Notes: generated by a model from the letters alone, not told the origin. DNA of 64,000 nt from Desulfobacter sp. (GCA_028768545.1 CP054838.1:3965001-4029000), one strand, 5' to 3'; shown: positions 1 through 9,433, numbered from the stretch's first letter. Numbers and translations: made by a program.

Positions 1-984
1 GTTTTTAATAAACACCTCTTTCAAAGTTCTACAGCGAGACCCATAAATCTCTTTAGCAATGCCATAATGAAACTGTTCCGGGGTTACCAGGCCAATACCA
101 GAATGGTAATGCTCTTTATTGTAGTATCCAAAGAAATCCTGGCAAAAGGTTCTTGCATCCTCAATCGAACCAAAATGATTTGGAAATTTTGGACAATATT
201 TCAATGTTTTAAATTGAGCTTCAGAGTAAGGGTTATCATTGCTGACGTGCGGTCTGTGTGGGTTTTGGTTACCCCTAAATCGACAAGAAGCTGGGCAACC
301 CCTTTGGATTTCATACTGGCTCCCCGATCTGCATGAAGTCCAAGCTGACCGGGTAATATATTTTGGTTTTCACAGGACTTCTCAATAAGCCTTTTGGCCA
401 ATGCTGTTTGTTCCCTATGGGCGACCATCCAGCCGACAACATACCTGCTGAAAATATCCATGATTACATACAGATAGAAATAAGTCCATTTTGTGACGCT
501 TTTCAACTTGGTAATATCCCAGGACCAGACCTGATTCGGTCCGGTTGCCAGCAATTCAGGTTTTTTATATTTCGGGCGATTTACCTGCCGTCTTCGTTCC
601 GGCACAGAACCATGTTCTTTGTGAAGAAGCCGATACATCGTTCTGATGGAGCAATAGTATTTTCCTTTCTTTATCAAGAAGAGAGGCATAGACCTGGTAT
701 GGGGCCTGGTCTCGATACGTGTCCGAGTGAAGAATATCCAAAACCGTTTGTTGTTCATCAGGATTCAAAGAAAGAGGAGAGCTGCCCCGCTTTGATTTCA
801 CCTGTTTTTTCGGAGAATAAAACCTATAAAAAGATGAGCGAGGGACACCGAAAGCCTCACATGAAGGCTTTTTCCCAAGATCGTGACTTAACGTTAGGGC
901 GGCATTCATCAGTCGTCTCCTTTGAGGTCGTCCAGATTTTGTTGGATTCCCAGGATCTGAAATTTTTTTTTTTTTGGGCTTCAA
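1..984 (-). pseudogene. IS3-family transposase OrfB (integrase core), frameshifted and cut by window edge
   Basis: Reading downwards from 984, the protein shows the OrfB N-terminal region (SCEAFGVPRSSFYRF), then the DDE core with the first Asp in NQVWSWDITKLKS and the second in GLHADRGAS. Two single-base shifts break it: one near 680-690 (an extra base in an A-rich run, after YASLLDKE) and one near 250 (just after GVTKTHT). Beyond the second shift the expected sequence resumes in another frame (VSNDNPYSEAQFKTLKY, containing the catalytic Glu) and continues to the left edge. The stop is outside the window. Confidence 0.8.
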
Positions 985-1420
985 TGATGAGTTCCGCCTG
1001 TTTTAACTTATGCTCTAATTTAGATTTTTCTTTTTGAAGTCTGGCGACCTCTGTTGCCAATGGGTTCTTCTCTTTGGATTTCCTCCCTCGCTTTCGAGGT
1101 GCCATGGCGTTGAGAAGTCCTTTATTCCGGGCTTTGCGCCAATCGGCTAAATTTGAAGAATAGAGGCCCTCTCTTCGAAGTATCCTACCTATTCCTCCGG
1201 ATTCATTGCAGTTTTCAACCTCTTGGAGAATACGCAGTTTATAAGAAGCAGTGAAATTACGCCGGGGCTTTTTCTCAGGAACTTCAGGATCAGTGATTGA
1301 ATCCTGTCCCCCCAAGGAGGCACCAATTCCAGTCGCCCTATGGGCTCCTTCCATTGGTGCCTCCTTGGGGACTGCCTGTTTTTCGGACTCTGGTAGTGGG
1401 TTCATTTTTATCGGTTTCAT
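857..1420 (-). CDS. IS3-family transposase OrfA (helix-turn-helix)
   Basis: A 187-residue protein. The first 50 or so residues are a variable, proline- and glutamate-rich leader, followed by a transposase_8-type helix-turn-helix (RRNFTASYKLRILQEVENC) and a basic then coiled-coil leucine-zipper region (ARLQKEKSKLEHKLKQAELI), the usual order in IS3 OrfA. It ends in a long A-run (positions about 965-977), where OrfA-to-OrfB frameshifting normally takes place in this family; the OrfB frame overlaps it from 984. The true start may be the internal methionine near the HTH, as the leader is unlike other OrfA proteins. Confidence 0.8.
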   Translation of the reverse strand: MKPIKMNPLPESEKQAVPKEAPMEGAHRATGIGASLGGQDSITDPEVPEKKPRRNFTASYKLRILQEVENCNESGGIGRILRREGLYSSNLADWRKARNKGLLNAMAPRKRGRKSKEKNPLATEVARLQKEKSKLEHKLKQAELIIEAQKKKNFRSWESNKIWTTSKETTDECRPNVKSRSWEKAFM

Positions 1421-1542
1421 ATAAGTATTGCCTTACCCGCCCTACACTAATTTATCAAGGGGTAAGTGTCTCACTTATATTGTCACAGAGGGGAAGGCCG
1501 GCTGGATAAAGAGCTGGGAATTTGATAGGGATTTATTTACAG

Positions 1543-2643
1543 ATGGAAAAGATGGTTCCAGGAACTCCACTCCAGCAAAAGTCAACTCCTCCGACGTGGC
1601 TGATTGAAGGCCCATTCTCGGACCTGACTTTTACTTCCGCTGGCGCTGAGGCAGATCCGGGAACCGAAACCGTGACACAGAATTCTGAACATTCCCGAAC
1701 CATCAAGGAAGGCTTTACCGTTAAAGGCATCAATCTGACGGCCAAAGAAATTGAGGGTGCAGTGATTGATCTGACCGGTGATCTGCATATCTCAGACGGG
1801 ATCAATGATGCCACCATCAATTCCAAGGGAAATATCTTTGCCAAATTTATCAATAATTCAAAGGTCAGCGCCTTTGGAGACCTGGAAATTCAAAAAGAGA
1901 TCATTGATTCAAACATCATGTTGTCCGGGTGTTGTAAAAATCCCGGGGGCGTAATTATATCCTCACAAATTATTGCAAAGGCAGGAATTGAGGCAGGCAA
2001 AATCGGCACGGAGACTTCCGACCCGGTCCAGCTCAAGGTCGGGGTAGACGAACATATCAGAACCCAGACGGCCCTGATCGATGGCCAGATCCAAAAATCT
2101 TTGGACCAGCTTCAGGAGACAAAAGAAAAAATACAAACCATCGAACAAGAGGATCAGCAGCTTTACCAGCTCATCACGGAAAAAGCCCAGGCCCAGGAAA
2201 TGGCAGAAAGACAGATCAAAGAAACAAAATTAGAATTGACCCAGCTCAAAAAAGCAAATGATGAACCCAGGTTGAACCAGGCCCTGGAACAATTAAAAAC
2301 ATTGGCGCAGACAGCCAAAACAGCAGAAACTGAATTGAACACCATCTTTCAAACCCAGGACCGGTATGCCAGGGAAACAGAACAATTAAAAACCCGGATC
2401 GACCAAATAGAAAACGCCAACAAACTTTTGGTTCTCAAGAAAAAAGGGCTGCGGGAATTTTCAAACAAAGCCCAAGCCTCACCCAAAATCCTGGTTCAGG
2501 GCAGCATTACCCAGAATACCATGATTGCAGGGCCCAATACCAGCCTCACCCTCATGGAAGACCACCGCAAATGCACGATCATGGAAAAGGCCATGGAAGA
2601 AGGCGGGCTTCACTATTCTACCATGGATATTTTAGATCAATAA
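1543..2643 (+). CDS. DUF342/FapA-like protein, probably 5'-truncated
   Basis: The protein (366 residues from the ATG at 1543; a TTG at 1522 is the only earlier in-frame start, with a stop at 1507) has the DUF342 layout: a beta-rich segment rich in short hydrophobic repeats (FTVKGINLTAKEIEGAVIDL, then GDLEIQKEIIDSNIMLSG), a long coiled coil at about residues 170-300, and a short beta tail. DUF342 family members are usually 500-700 residues with a longer N-terminal part; here only the end of it (MVPGTPLQQ) is seen, abutting the IS3 element. There is no convincing ribosome binding site. Known relatives include flagellar assembly protein FapA and polar-localisation proteins; no flagellar gene is nearby, so the role is open. 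Confidence 0.65.
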   Translation: MEKMVPGTPLQQKSTPPTWLIEGPFSDLTFTSAGAEADPGTETVTQNSEHSRTIKEGFTVKGINLTAKEIEGAVIDLTGDLHISDGINDATINSKGNIFAKFINNSKVSAFGDLEIQKEIIDSNIMLSGCCKNPGGVIISSQIIAKAGIEAGKIGTETSDPVQLKVGVDEHIRTQTALIDGQIQKSLDQLQETKEKIQTIEQEDQQLYQLITEKAQAQEMAERQIKETKLELTQLKKANDEPRLNQALEQLKTLAQTAKTAETELNTIFQTQDRYARETEQLKTRIDQIENANKLLVLKKKGLREFSNKAQASPKILVQGSITQNTMIAGPNTSLTLMEDHRKCTIMEKAMEEGGLHYSTMDILDQ

Positions 2644-2650
2644 GACCCTG

Positions 2651-3496
2651 CTATCCCGGATCAAACCTCTGGCACAAGGAGATATAATACTCTCCTTCAC
2701 GGATTTTTCCCCGTTTTATGCACCCGTTTCCATACACCCTGGATTTTTTCACAAGCACATCAATTGCGGCCGTTTTTTGATCACAGGTCAATGTTTTTTC
2801 CCGGATCAGGTTTAAAATCGCCTTGATCCTGTACTTATCCTGGGAGTGGGAGGCAGAGAGCTGATCATCATGGCCCCCGTATTTAACGGTGCACGGGGTA
2901 TCCACCAGATAGACCGGAATATCCCTTGAGATGCGCAGCCACAGATCATAATCCTCACACACGGGAAAATCTTCGTTGAACATGCCCTTAAGATCAAACA
3001 AGGTCCTGCGCATCATCACGGCAGAAGGACTTACCAGGCAGAGCTTCAGACTATGCTCGAAAATAAAGCCTGAAGGCTTTTTATGCTTGACCCTGGGATT
3101 GACCCGTTTTCCGTTCCTGATCCAGATCTCTTCGGTCTGGCAGATCATGGCATGGGGATGGGCCCTGAAAAAATCCATCTGCACCATAAGTTTATCCCGG
3201 GTCCATTCATCATCTGAATCCAGCAGGGCAATAAAGGCGCCTGAGCTTTCCCGGATTCCTGTATTCCTGGCACCCGAGACCCCCATATTGGGCTGGATAA
3301 TCACCCGGATCTGATCTTTGTATCCATCCAGAAGCGCCCTGGTATTGTCGGTGGAACCGTCATCCACAACAATCAGTTCAATGGAGGGGTAATCCTGGGC
3401 CAACACCGAATCCACCGCTCTTTTCAGGACATGGGCCCGGTTAAAGGTGGGGATAATCACCGAGACCTGATTTTCTTTTATCGTTGCCATGGCCAA
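2651..3496 (-). CDS. Family 2 glycosyltransferase
   Basis: A 281-residue GT-A fold enzyme. The N-terminal nucleotide-binding strand (VSVIIPTFNRAHVLKRAVDS), the VVDDGSTDNT motif and the DXD-type metal site LLDSDDEW (about residue 100) are all present, followed by CEDYDLWLRIS, typical of GT2 proteins that add sugars to cell-surface glycans. No membrane segments are seen, so it acts in the cytoplasm or at the membrane face. It converges with the DUF342 gene with only seven bases between the stops. An alternative start is the methionine two codons in. The acceptor and sugar cannot be told from sequence. Confidence 0.85.
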   Translation of the reverse strand: MAMATIKENQVSVIIPTFNRAHVLKRAVDSVLAQDYPSIELIVVDDGSTDNTRALLDGYKDQIRVIIQPNMGVSGARNTGIRESSGAFIALLDSDDEWTRDKLMVQMDFFRAHPHAMICQTEEIWIRNGKRVNPRVKHKKPSGFIFEHSLKLCLVSPSAVMMRRTLFDLKGMFNEDFPVCEDYDLWLRISRDIPVYLVDTPCTVKYGGHDDQLSASHSQDKYRIKAILNLIREKTLTCDQKTAAIDVLVKKSRVYGNGCIKRGKIREGEYYISLCQRFDPG

Positions 3497-3762
3497 AGGT
3501 TATATCACTATCGCCGGGCCGGGTAAATCTTGAAATTCTCACTCTCTTTTTATTGCCCTTGCCTGCCCAAAATCCTAATCAGCGAAATTTTCATGGGATT
3601 AAAAAAAAACAACAAAAGAGTAACCCCTTATTGACGACGATAATCTTCAGACAAAAACGTAAATTTTATCCACGCGGATACTGGTCTAACCTATTTTTTT
3701 TCTTGCTTTTTTACCTGGAATAAAAAACAATGAATTTCGTTCATCTTTAATGAGAGAAATCC

Positions 3763-3791
3763 TTGACATACGAAATCAAATCGCTTAATGA
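3763..3791 (+). promoter_or_regulatory. Possible sigma-70 promoter for korDABC
   Basis: TTGACA at 3763-3768 is followed after 17 bases by a poor -10 (TAATGA). It lies 45 bases before korD in an AT-rich, gene-free stretch (3497-3835). The -35 is perfect but the -10 is weak, so this is tentative. I see nothing else in the stretch. Confidence 0.35.
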
Positions 3792-3835
3792 AGTGCCTTG
3801 TTTTTTGGCTAGCTTTATCTATTTAAGAGGGAATT

Positions 3836-4057
3836 ATGGGAAAAGGCAAATCAGTCACACATGTAATCGACAAGGAATGGTGTAAAGGGTGCGGCATCTG
3901 CGTTCATTTCTGTCCCAAAAAAGTGCTTGAATTGGACAAGCAGGGAAAAGTGGAAGCAGTTCGCCCGGAAGACTGTATCGCATGCATGCTTTGCGAACTT
4001 AGATGCCCGGATCTGGCAATTCAAATCAAAGAAAATCAGGAAGGGGAAAATGACTAA
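3836..4057 (+). CDS. korD: 2-oxoglutarate:ferredoxin oxidoreductase delta subunit (ferredoxin-type)
   Basis: A 73-residue protein with two 4Fe-4S motifs, CKGCGICVHFCP and CIACMLCELRCP, filling nearly its whole length. It is the electron-relay subunit of the four-subunit 2-oxoacid:ferredoxin oxidoreductase. A GAGGG ribosome binding site precedes the ATG. The stop overlaps the korA start by eight bases, so the two are translationally coupled. Gene order korD-korA-korB-korC matches that of KorABCD operons in sulfate reducers and other anaerobes. A branched-chain (Vor) substrate cannot be excluded. Confidence 0.9.
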   Translation: MGKGKSVTHVIDKEWCKGCGICVHFCPKKVLELDKQGKVEAVRPEDCIACMLCELRCPDLAIQIKENQEGEND

Positions 4058-5204
4058 CACATCGAATATCAGGTTTGTTCAGGGGAATGAAGCCTGTGTT
4101 GAGGGTGCCCTGTACGCAGGTATCAATTTCTTCGCCGGCTACCCGATTACTCCGTCCACTGAAATCGCAGAACACCTGGCAGGAAGACTGCCTGAGGTTG
4201 GTGGTAAATTCATCCAGATGGAAGACGAAATCGCTTCCATGGGGGCTATTATCGGTGCATCGCTCACCGGCAGCAAGGTCATGACCGCAACCTCGGGGCC
4301 CGGCTTTTCTATGAAACAGGAAGCTTTGGGCTATGCCTGCATGGCAGAAATCCCCTGTGTCATTGCCAATGTACAAAGGGGGGGGCCCTCCACAGGAAAT
4401 CCCACCCATGTCAGCCAGGGGGATATCAACCAGGCCCGATGGGGCACCCATGGGGATCATGCCATCATTGCCCTGACCGCTTCCAACCACCAGGATGTAT
4501 TTGAGATGACGGTTGAGGCCTTTAACCTGGCAGAGACTTACAGGACACCGGTCATCCTTTTGTTTGACGAAGTCATCGGCCATATGCGGGAAAAACTGAT
4601 CATCCCTGAAAAAGGAGAGTTGCCTGTTGTTGACCGCCTTAGGACCTCGGTGCCCAAGGGTGTGGATTATCACCCTTACCTGCCCCGGGAAGACGGCAGG
4701 CTGCCCATGTCAGATTTCGGTGCAGAACACCGGTATAATGTCACCGGTCTTTTCCATGACATGTGGGGATTTCCCAACAACGATCCCAAGGTGGTCAGCG
4801 AACTGCTCCGCCACTTGGTGGATAAGATTGAAAACAACTGGGAGAACATCTGCATGTACAAGGAGCATTGGCTGGATGATGCAGACTATGTGCTGGTCTC
4901 CTATGGTTCCTCTGCCCGGTCTGCCAAACATATTGCCAAAAACCGGAGGAAAAGAGGGGTAAAAATCGGTGTGCTTGAGCTCCAGACCATCTGGCCCTTT
5001 CCCACAGAAATCGTCAGACAAAAGTGTGCCAATGCAAAGGCCGTTCTCGTGGTTGAAATGAACATGGGCCAGGTGGTCACCCAGGTCAAAAGTGCGGTGG
5101 ACAACCCGGAAAAAGTCTTTTTAGCCAACCGGATTGACGGTCAGCTCATCTCACCCACGGATATCAAAACAGTCTTGAGAATGATCCAGGGAAAGGGGGT
5201 CTAA
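4050..5204 (+). CDS. korA: 2-oxoglutarate:ferredoxin oxidoreductase alpha subunit
   Basis: A 384-residue protein starting at ATG 4050 (an upstream in-frame start inside korD at 3927 is not used; AAGGGG precedes 4050). It has the alpha-subunit signatures FAGYPITPSTEIAEHL, MEDEIASMGAIIGASL, ATSGPGFSMKQE and VQRGGPSTGNPT, the last typical of the pyrimidine-binding/CoA-facing domain of KorA. The enzyme oxidises a 2-oxoacid to acyl-CoA and CO2 with reduced ferredoxin, or runs in reverse in the reductive TCA cycle. It is cytoplasmic and part of the korDABC operon. Confidence 0.92.
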   Translation: MTNTSNIRFVQGNEACVEGALYAGINFFAGYPITPSTEIAEHLAGRLPEVGGKFIQMEDEIASMGAIIGASLTGSKVMTATSGPGFSMKQEALGYACMAEIPCVIANVQRGGPSTGNPTHVSQGDINQARWGTHGDHAIIALTASNHQDVFEMTVEAFNLAETYRTPVILLFDEVIGHMREKLIIPEKGELPVVDRLRTSVPKGVDYHPYLPREDGRLPMSDFGAEHRYNVTGLFHDMWGFPNNDPKVVSELLRHLVDKIENNWENICMYKEHWLDDADYVLVSYGSSARSAKHIAKNRRKRGVKIGVLELQTIWPFPTEIVRQKCANAKAVLVVEMNMGQVVTQVKSAVDNPEKVFLANRIDGQLISPTDIKTVLRMIQGKGV

Positions 5205-5205
5205 C

Positions 5206-6033
5206 ATGAGTACCAATACAGAGTTTGATTTTAAAGACTATGTCAGGGGCAGATACTTTCCCCATATGTGGTGTCCTGGATGCGGCCATGGTATTGTCCT
5301 GGGTTCTTTGCTCCGGGCCATCCACGAGCTGGAGCTGGATAAAAACGAAATTGTCATGACTTCCGGGATCGGTTGTTCTTCCAGGATTTCAGGGTATGTG
5401 GATTTTCACTCCCTTCACACCATTCATGGAAGAGCCCTGTCCTTTGCCACGGGCGTTAAAATGTCACGACCCAACCTCAAGGCCATTGTGCCCATGGGTG
5501 ACGGGGATGCCCTGGCCATCGGCGGCAATCATTTTATCCATGCGGCCCGGAGAAATATAGACATCACGGCCATTGTGATGAACAATAAAATCTACGGAAT
5601 GACAGGGGGCCAGTTTTCTCCTCTGTCAGGACCCGGCAAAAAAGCCACAACAGCTCCTTACTCGACCATTGACAACGATTTTGACGTGGTGAAACTGGCT
5701 GCGGCCGCAGGGGCATCTTTTGTGGCAAGGTCCACCACCTTCCATGCCAAGGAAGCCAAAGATATCCTGAAAAAGGCCATCATGCACAAGGGATTTTCCG
5801 TGGTTGAAATCATGAGCCAGTGCCCCACCTATTACGGGCGTAAAAACAAGGAGGGGGATGCCGCCCAGATGATGGAGGGCTATAGAACCAATACGGTAAA
5901 AATCGGATCCAAAAAACTGGAAAACAATCCCGAGCTCATCCAAAGGGGCATCTTTGTGGAAGATACGGGCAGGCCTGAATATTGCGAAGCCTATGACCAG
6001 GTGATTGAAAAAGCAATGAAAGGAAAAGCATAA
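5206..6033 (+). CDS. korB: 2-oxoglutarate:ferredoxin oxidoreductase beta subunit (TPP-binding)
   Basis: A 275-residue protein one base after korA, with a strong AAGGGGG site before its ATG. It contains the thiamine-pyrophosphate motif GDGDALAIGGNHFIHA with the usual MNNKIYGMTGGQ end, and the cysteine pair MWCPGCGHG plus the later GCSSRISGY that with a C-terminal Cys hold the Fe-S cluster in this family. It is the catalytic subunit that carries out decarboxylation. Its length is normal. The last base of its stop is shared with the korC start codon. Confidence 0.92.
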   Translation: MSTNTEFDFKDYVRGRYFPHMWCPGCGHGIVLGSLLRAIHELELDKNEIVMTSGIGCSSRISGYVDFHSLHTIHGRALSFATGVKMSRPNLKAIVPMGDGDALAIGGNHFIHAARRNIDITAIVMNNKIYGMTGGQFSPLSGPGKKATTAPYSTIDNDFDVVKLAAAAGASFVARSTTFHAKEAKDILKKAIMHKGFSVVEIMSQCPTYYGRKNKEGDAAQMMEGYRTNTVKIGSKKLENNPELIQRGIFVEDTGRPEYCEAYDQVIEKAMKGKA

Positions 6034-6575
6034 TGGAACGTTCAAGACTTGTGTTTTCGGGTTCAGGCGGCCAGGGCGTGATCACCGCTGCCATTATTCT
6101 TGCCAAGGCTGCAGCCATCTATGAAAACAAAAATGCCATCCAGTCTCAGAGTTACGGGGCCGCTGCCAGGGGCGGCGCCACCCGGAGCGATATATTGATT
6201 GCAGATACTGAAATTTTATTTCCCAAGGTGCGCCAGCCCAATATCCTGGTGAGCCTTACCCAGGAAAGCTATGGAAAATTTTCCCCGATCCTTCGGCCCG
6301 GCGGACTATTGCTCATGGATTCCAGGTTTGTGACCATGGAAAAAAAAGTGGCTGCCCACCATGTGGCCCTGCCCATGTATGATACGGTCATGGAAAAAAT
6401 CGGCAAGCCCATTGTATTCAACATCTGCATGCTGGGTACCCTCATCGGGCTGACCCGTGTGGTCAAACCCGAGTCCATCCTCAAGGTCCTTGAAACCACG
6501 ATTCCAAAAGATTTCATGGATATGAACAAAACAGCGCTTCAACTGGGGTTTGATATGGGTGAATCCCAGGCCTAA
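6033..6575 (+). CDS. korC: 2-oxoglutarate:ferredoxin oxidoreductase gamma subunit
   Basis: A 180-residue protein with the gamma-subunit N-terminus FSGSGGQGVITAAIILAKAA and the QSQSYGAAARGGATRSD motif, both diagnostic of KorC/PorC. The start overlaps the korB stop by one base. It completes the four-gene operon and is followed by a clear rho-independent terminator, so korDABC is likely one transcript. It has normal length and no anomaly. Confidence 0.92.
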   Translation: MERSRLVFSGSGGQGVITAAIILAKAAAIYENKNAIQSQSYGAAARGGATRSDILIADTEILFPKVRQPNILVSLTQESYGKFSPILRPGGLLLMDSRFVTMEKKVAAHHVALPMYDTVMEKIGKPIVFNICMLGTLIGLTRVVKPESILKVLETTIPKDFMDMNKTALQLGFDMGESQA

Positions 6576-6588
6576 AACCAGACAGGAT

Positions 6589-6632
6589 AAAAAAAAGGCC
6601 TGCTGCCTGACCAGGGCCGCAGGCCTTTTTTT
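6589..6632 (+). terminator. Rho-independent terminator after korDABC
   Basis: An A-run is followed by GGCCTGC, a 14-base loop, GCAGGCC and a run of seven T, giving a strong GC stem with U-tail. As A-runs and T-runs flank both sides, it can also end transcripts coming from the minus-strand gene at 6645-6937. Confidence 0.9.
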
Positions 6633-6644
6633 ATATTTTAAACC

Positions 6645-6937
6645 TTATTCGGGCTCATCTTGGGAATCGGCGGTGGCCGGGGGCACGGCAGCGGGAAAAA
6701 GATCTTCCAGGTTCAGGCCTTTAATTTTTTTCAAGCAGTCTGACAGGGCCTCTTCTTCTGTATTTCCCGCCCCCTGATGCTCGGTCAAACGATATTCACC
6801 AAATTGGGCACGGCAATAAAATCGCCTGCCAGCTTGCCCTGAATCCGTTTATGGACATCAATGTATATCATCCGGCCATTGCGGATAAGGTTGTACCGGG
6901 TCACCCGGGTTAAAATATCACTGACATGAAGTTCCAT
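6645..6937 (-). pseudogene. Small hypothetical protein, one-base frameshift
   Basis: A start ATG at 6937 with a good AAGGAG site opens a frame (MELHVSDILTRVTRYNLIRN) that hits a stop after about 52 codons. In the next frame the reading continues without a break (AQFGEYRLTEHQGAGNTEEE, then a helical CLKKIKGLNLEDLFP) to a TAA at 6645. Adding one T to the run near 6805-6812 gives a continuous protein of about 97 residues reading LAGDFYCRAQFGEYRL across the repair. I do not recognise the family. Gene-like codon use on both sides of the shift and the good ribosome binding site argue for a real gene, broken recently or by a sequencing error. Confidence 0.6.
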
Positions 6938-7086
6938 TTGATTTTCTCCTTTTTTTAAGGTAGACCTGCCATACTTTCAGCCTGTTTTCAAGGGCTTTCT
7001 TTTAACCCTTGGGCAGGTGGTATTGACTTGATCCCCCCAAGGGGGCATTATTGGCTTTTTAACACCAAGACAAAGAGATAATTTCC

Positions 7087-8742
7087 ATGCCTGTCCAGCC
7101 TCCCTGCCGTAACAGCAATAAGGCCCAAACCCGTGAACTGATTGCTGACTGGCAAACCCTTTACCGGGTCTTTATCCGCCCTGAAGATGAAAACTCCAAA
7201 AAAACCCTGATCAAGTATATGGAGCAAATCCTGTTCGGGCTTCACGATTTTCTGAACCAGAATGTAGGTGTCACAGAAGAGATAAGCCTGGCACAGCTCT
7301 CCAAAAAATTCACAGAGGTCGCCATCAACCGGCAACCCCAAAAAAAGCTTGAACAGGTCATTAAGGATATTATCACACAAATTGCCCCCAGGGCTGTAAA
7401 TGTCGCCTCCCCCTACTTTATCGGACACATGACCTCTGCCATCCCCTTTTTCATGGTTCACCTCAAGGCCATTACTGCGGCCTTAAACCAGAACCTCATC
7501 AAGGTAGAGACCTCCAAAGTCCTTTCCGTATTGGAAAAACAGGTGCTGGCCAAAATGCATTGCATGATTTTTAAAAAAGATAATGCGTTTTACCGTGAAC
7601 ATGTCCAGAATACAAGGACAGCACTGGGCTCATTTACCACCGGCGGCACCACTGCAAATATGACGGCCCTGTGGGTGGCCAGAAATCACTTGTTTCCTGC
7701 CAAGAACGATTTTTCAAGCGTTGAAGAAAACGGCCTTTTGCAAGCCATGATTGCCCACGGTACCCAGAGGGTGGTCATCATTGTGTCCAAACGGGGACAT
7801 TTTTCTTTAAAAAAAGCCGGGGGGCTCCTGGGCATCGGCAACCAGAACCTCATTGGGGTGGACGTGGACCAGAACCGGGCCATAGATCTTGGCAAACTCG
7901 AATCAACGATTAAAGCCCTTAAAAAAGAAGGCCGAACAAAAATTGCCGCCATCGTGGGACTTGCCGGGGCCACCGAGACCGGGGTGATTGATCCTCTGCC
8001 AGCCCTGGCAGATATTTGTGAACGTGAAAAAATTCATTTCCACGTGGATGCAGCCTGGGGCGGGCCGGTACTCTTATCGGAACAATATTCCCACCTTTTG
8101 GCTGGGATCGAACGGGCCGATTCTGTCACCATTGACTGCCACAAACAGTTTTACATGCCCATGACTGCCGGCATGGTCTATTTCAAGGATCCCAATGCCC
8201 TGGACTCTATTGCCTACCATGCACGGTATGTGAACCGGAAAGGATCTGTGGACCTGGGGATAAAAACCCTTGAAGGCTCAAGGGAAGCCTCTTCTCTCAT
8301 ACTGGATGCCGCCCTTAAGATTATGGGCGCAAGGGGCTACGGCCTCATGATCGACCACGGCATTGAAACGGCCAGGGCCTTTGCCGAAAAAATCAAGGCC
8401 AGACCCCTGTTTGAGCTGGTCTCCTCACCGGTCTTGAATATTCTCACCTACAGGGTGGTGCCCGAAAAAATCAAACAGGCACTAAGCCTGGCCGGCGAGA
8501 AAGAAAAAAGAGAACTCAACAGCACCCTGGACCAAATCAATAAAAATATCCAGCGCATTCAGCGGGAGGCCGGCAAAAGCTTTGTATCCAGAACCCGGCT
8601 GAAACTTGATCCCGCAGAGGAACAGAATGTAGTAGTCCTAAGATCGGTAATCATGAATCCTTTGACCACTCCTGATATCCTGGATGATATTTTGGATGAG
8701 CAGGAAGCGATCCTGTCCACTCTCAACACGGTCAAATTTTAA
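7087..8742 (+). CDS. panP: PLP-dependent aspartate 1-decarboxylase, PanP type
   Basis: A 551-residue group II PLP decarboxylase. The phosphate-binding segment SFTTGGTTANMTALWVAR, the cofactor aspartate in HVDAAWGG (D321) and the Schiff-base lysine in TIDCHKQF (K353) are present. The N-terminal region with PYFIGHMTSAIPFFMVHL and LNQNLIKVETSK, together with the 540-550 residue length, fits the PanP family, which makes beta-alanine from aspartate for pantothenate and CoA in bacteria lacking PanD. A glutamate decarboxylase-like substrate is the main alternative. The ribosome binding site is weak (AAAGAGA). No pantothenate genes are adjacent. Confidence 0.8.
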   Translation: MPVQPPCRNSNKAQTRELIADWQTLYRVFIRPEDENSKKTLIKYMEQILFGLHDFLNQNVGVTEEISLAQLSKKFTEVAINRQPQKKLEQVIKDIITQIAPRAVNVASPYFIGHMTSAIPFFMVHLKAITAALNQNLIKVETSKVLSVLEKQVLAKMHCMIFKKDNAFYREHVQNTRTALGSFTTGGTTANMTALWVARNHLFPAKNDFSSVEENGLLQAMIAHGTQRVVIIVSKRGHFSLKKAGGLLGIGNQNLIGVDVDQNRAIDLGKLESTIKALKKEGRTKIAAIVGLAGATETGVIDPLPALADICEREKIHFHVDAAWGGPVLLSEQYSHLLAGIERADSVTIDCHKQFYMPMTAGMVYFKDPNALDSIAYHARYVNRKGSVDLGIKTLEGSREASSLILDAALKIMGARGYGLMIDHGIETARAFAEKIKARPLFELVSSPVLNILTYRVVPEKIKQALSLAGEKEKRELNSTLDQINKNIQRIQREAGKSFVSRTRLKLDPAEEQNVVVLRSVIMNPLTTPDILDDILDEQEAILSTLNTVKF

Positions 8743-8768
8743 ACCCGCCGACCCGGCCTGCAAATGGA

Positions 8769-9404
8769 TCAGAGCAGGCCTGCGGTTTTCATCTCGGCAA
8801 TGACCAGGGCCACGGCCTCTTTGGCGATCTTCTGATCTGAAGAGGGATTTTGGCTGCTTGTCATACCGCTCCAGACCAGCTTTTGGGTGTCCACGCAAAA
8901 GAGTGTGGTTTCAAGATTGACAATGGTATCTGTCACCGTATACCCGGGCTGATAAACCGAATGATAAGAGGCCCCATAATACCCGTAAAGCCCATGCCGG
9001 ACGCCCATGGACGGATAGTAGTCCACCCGCGGCGGAACCACCCGTTCTTTTTCTTTGACCCCCACAAGCCTTGCAATGATCACCCCGTCAGCCCGGCCTT
9101 TTTAACGGCCTCACGGATCTCTTGTTTTTCATCATAATCCTTTACATCAGGCATGAGGGTATAACCGCCTACAGCCCGGGTATCCTGGGCTTCCAGGGCC
9201 TGGACCAGGGCATCCTCGTAAATCCTCCGGTTGACTTCCTGGTTAAAAACCCCGAGAACCAGTATCCGCTTGAAGGGTTTTGTCGAAAAGGTCTTGTCAT
9301 GCCAGGAGTTTACAAGCTTTGTGGAAGCGCACCCCCCCCCAGGTAAGCGAACAAAAAACCAATACCATTACCCAGAAAATGGTCCCCTTTTTTATCCTTT
9401 CCAT
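8769..9404 (-). pseudogene. Putative lipoprotein with two compensating frameshifts
   Basis: From ATG 9404 (AAGGAG upstream) the protein begins with a lipoprotein signal peptide (FWVMVLVFCSLTWGG) whose lipobox cysteine comes only after removing one base from a nine-G run near 9340-9348. The frame then gives CASTKLVNSWHDKTFSTKP and a long soluble domain until a second shift near 9083-9090, where one G is missing (AGADGVIIARLVG when restored), and ends at 8769. Net length is 636 bases, an exact 211 codons plus stop. The C-terminal half (YTVTDTIVNLETTLFCVDT, LVWSGMTSSQNP) resembles GNA1162/DUF4136-like outer-membrane-associated lipoproteins, but the family assignment is loose. Confidence 0.65.
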
Positions 9405-9433
9405 TCCCCGAACTCTCCTTTTAAATATGGGGA

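Larger units (their letters stand above)
1..1488 (-). mobile_element. IS3-family insertion sequence, left end outside window, decayed
   Basis: A minus-strand orfA/orfB pair of the IS3 family fills this stretch. The transposase part runs off the left edge of the window. The upstream end is placed near 1488 because the sequence there, read on the minus strand, starts TGTGACAATATAAG just outside orfA; the matching end is not visible, so this boundary is a guess. The orfB frame is broken twice, so the copy is probably inactive in cis. It lies directly upstream of a DUF342 gene whose 5' part looks missing, so the insertion may have removed it. Confidence 0.75.

Noticed and set aside
3484-3723. 80-codon open frame on plus strand after the glycosyltransferase
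   Set aside because: Low-complexity, no ribosome binding site, overlaps the GT2 start and has no family pattern; AT-rich intergenic sequence explains it.
9075-9100. UGA inside the lipoprotein gene as a second selenocysteine codon
   Set aside because: The conserved sequence after it is in another frame and one missing G explains both the stop and the shift; there is no Cys-like context.
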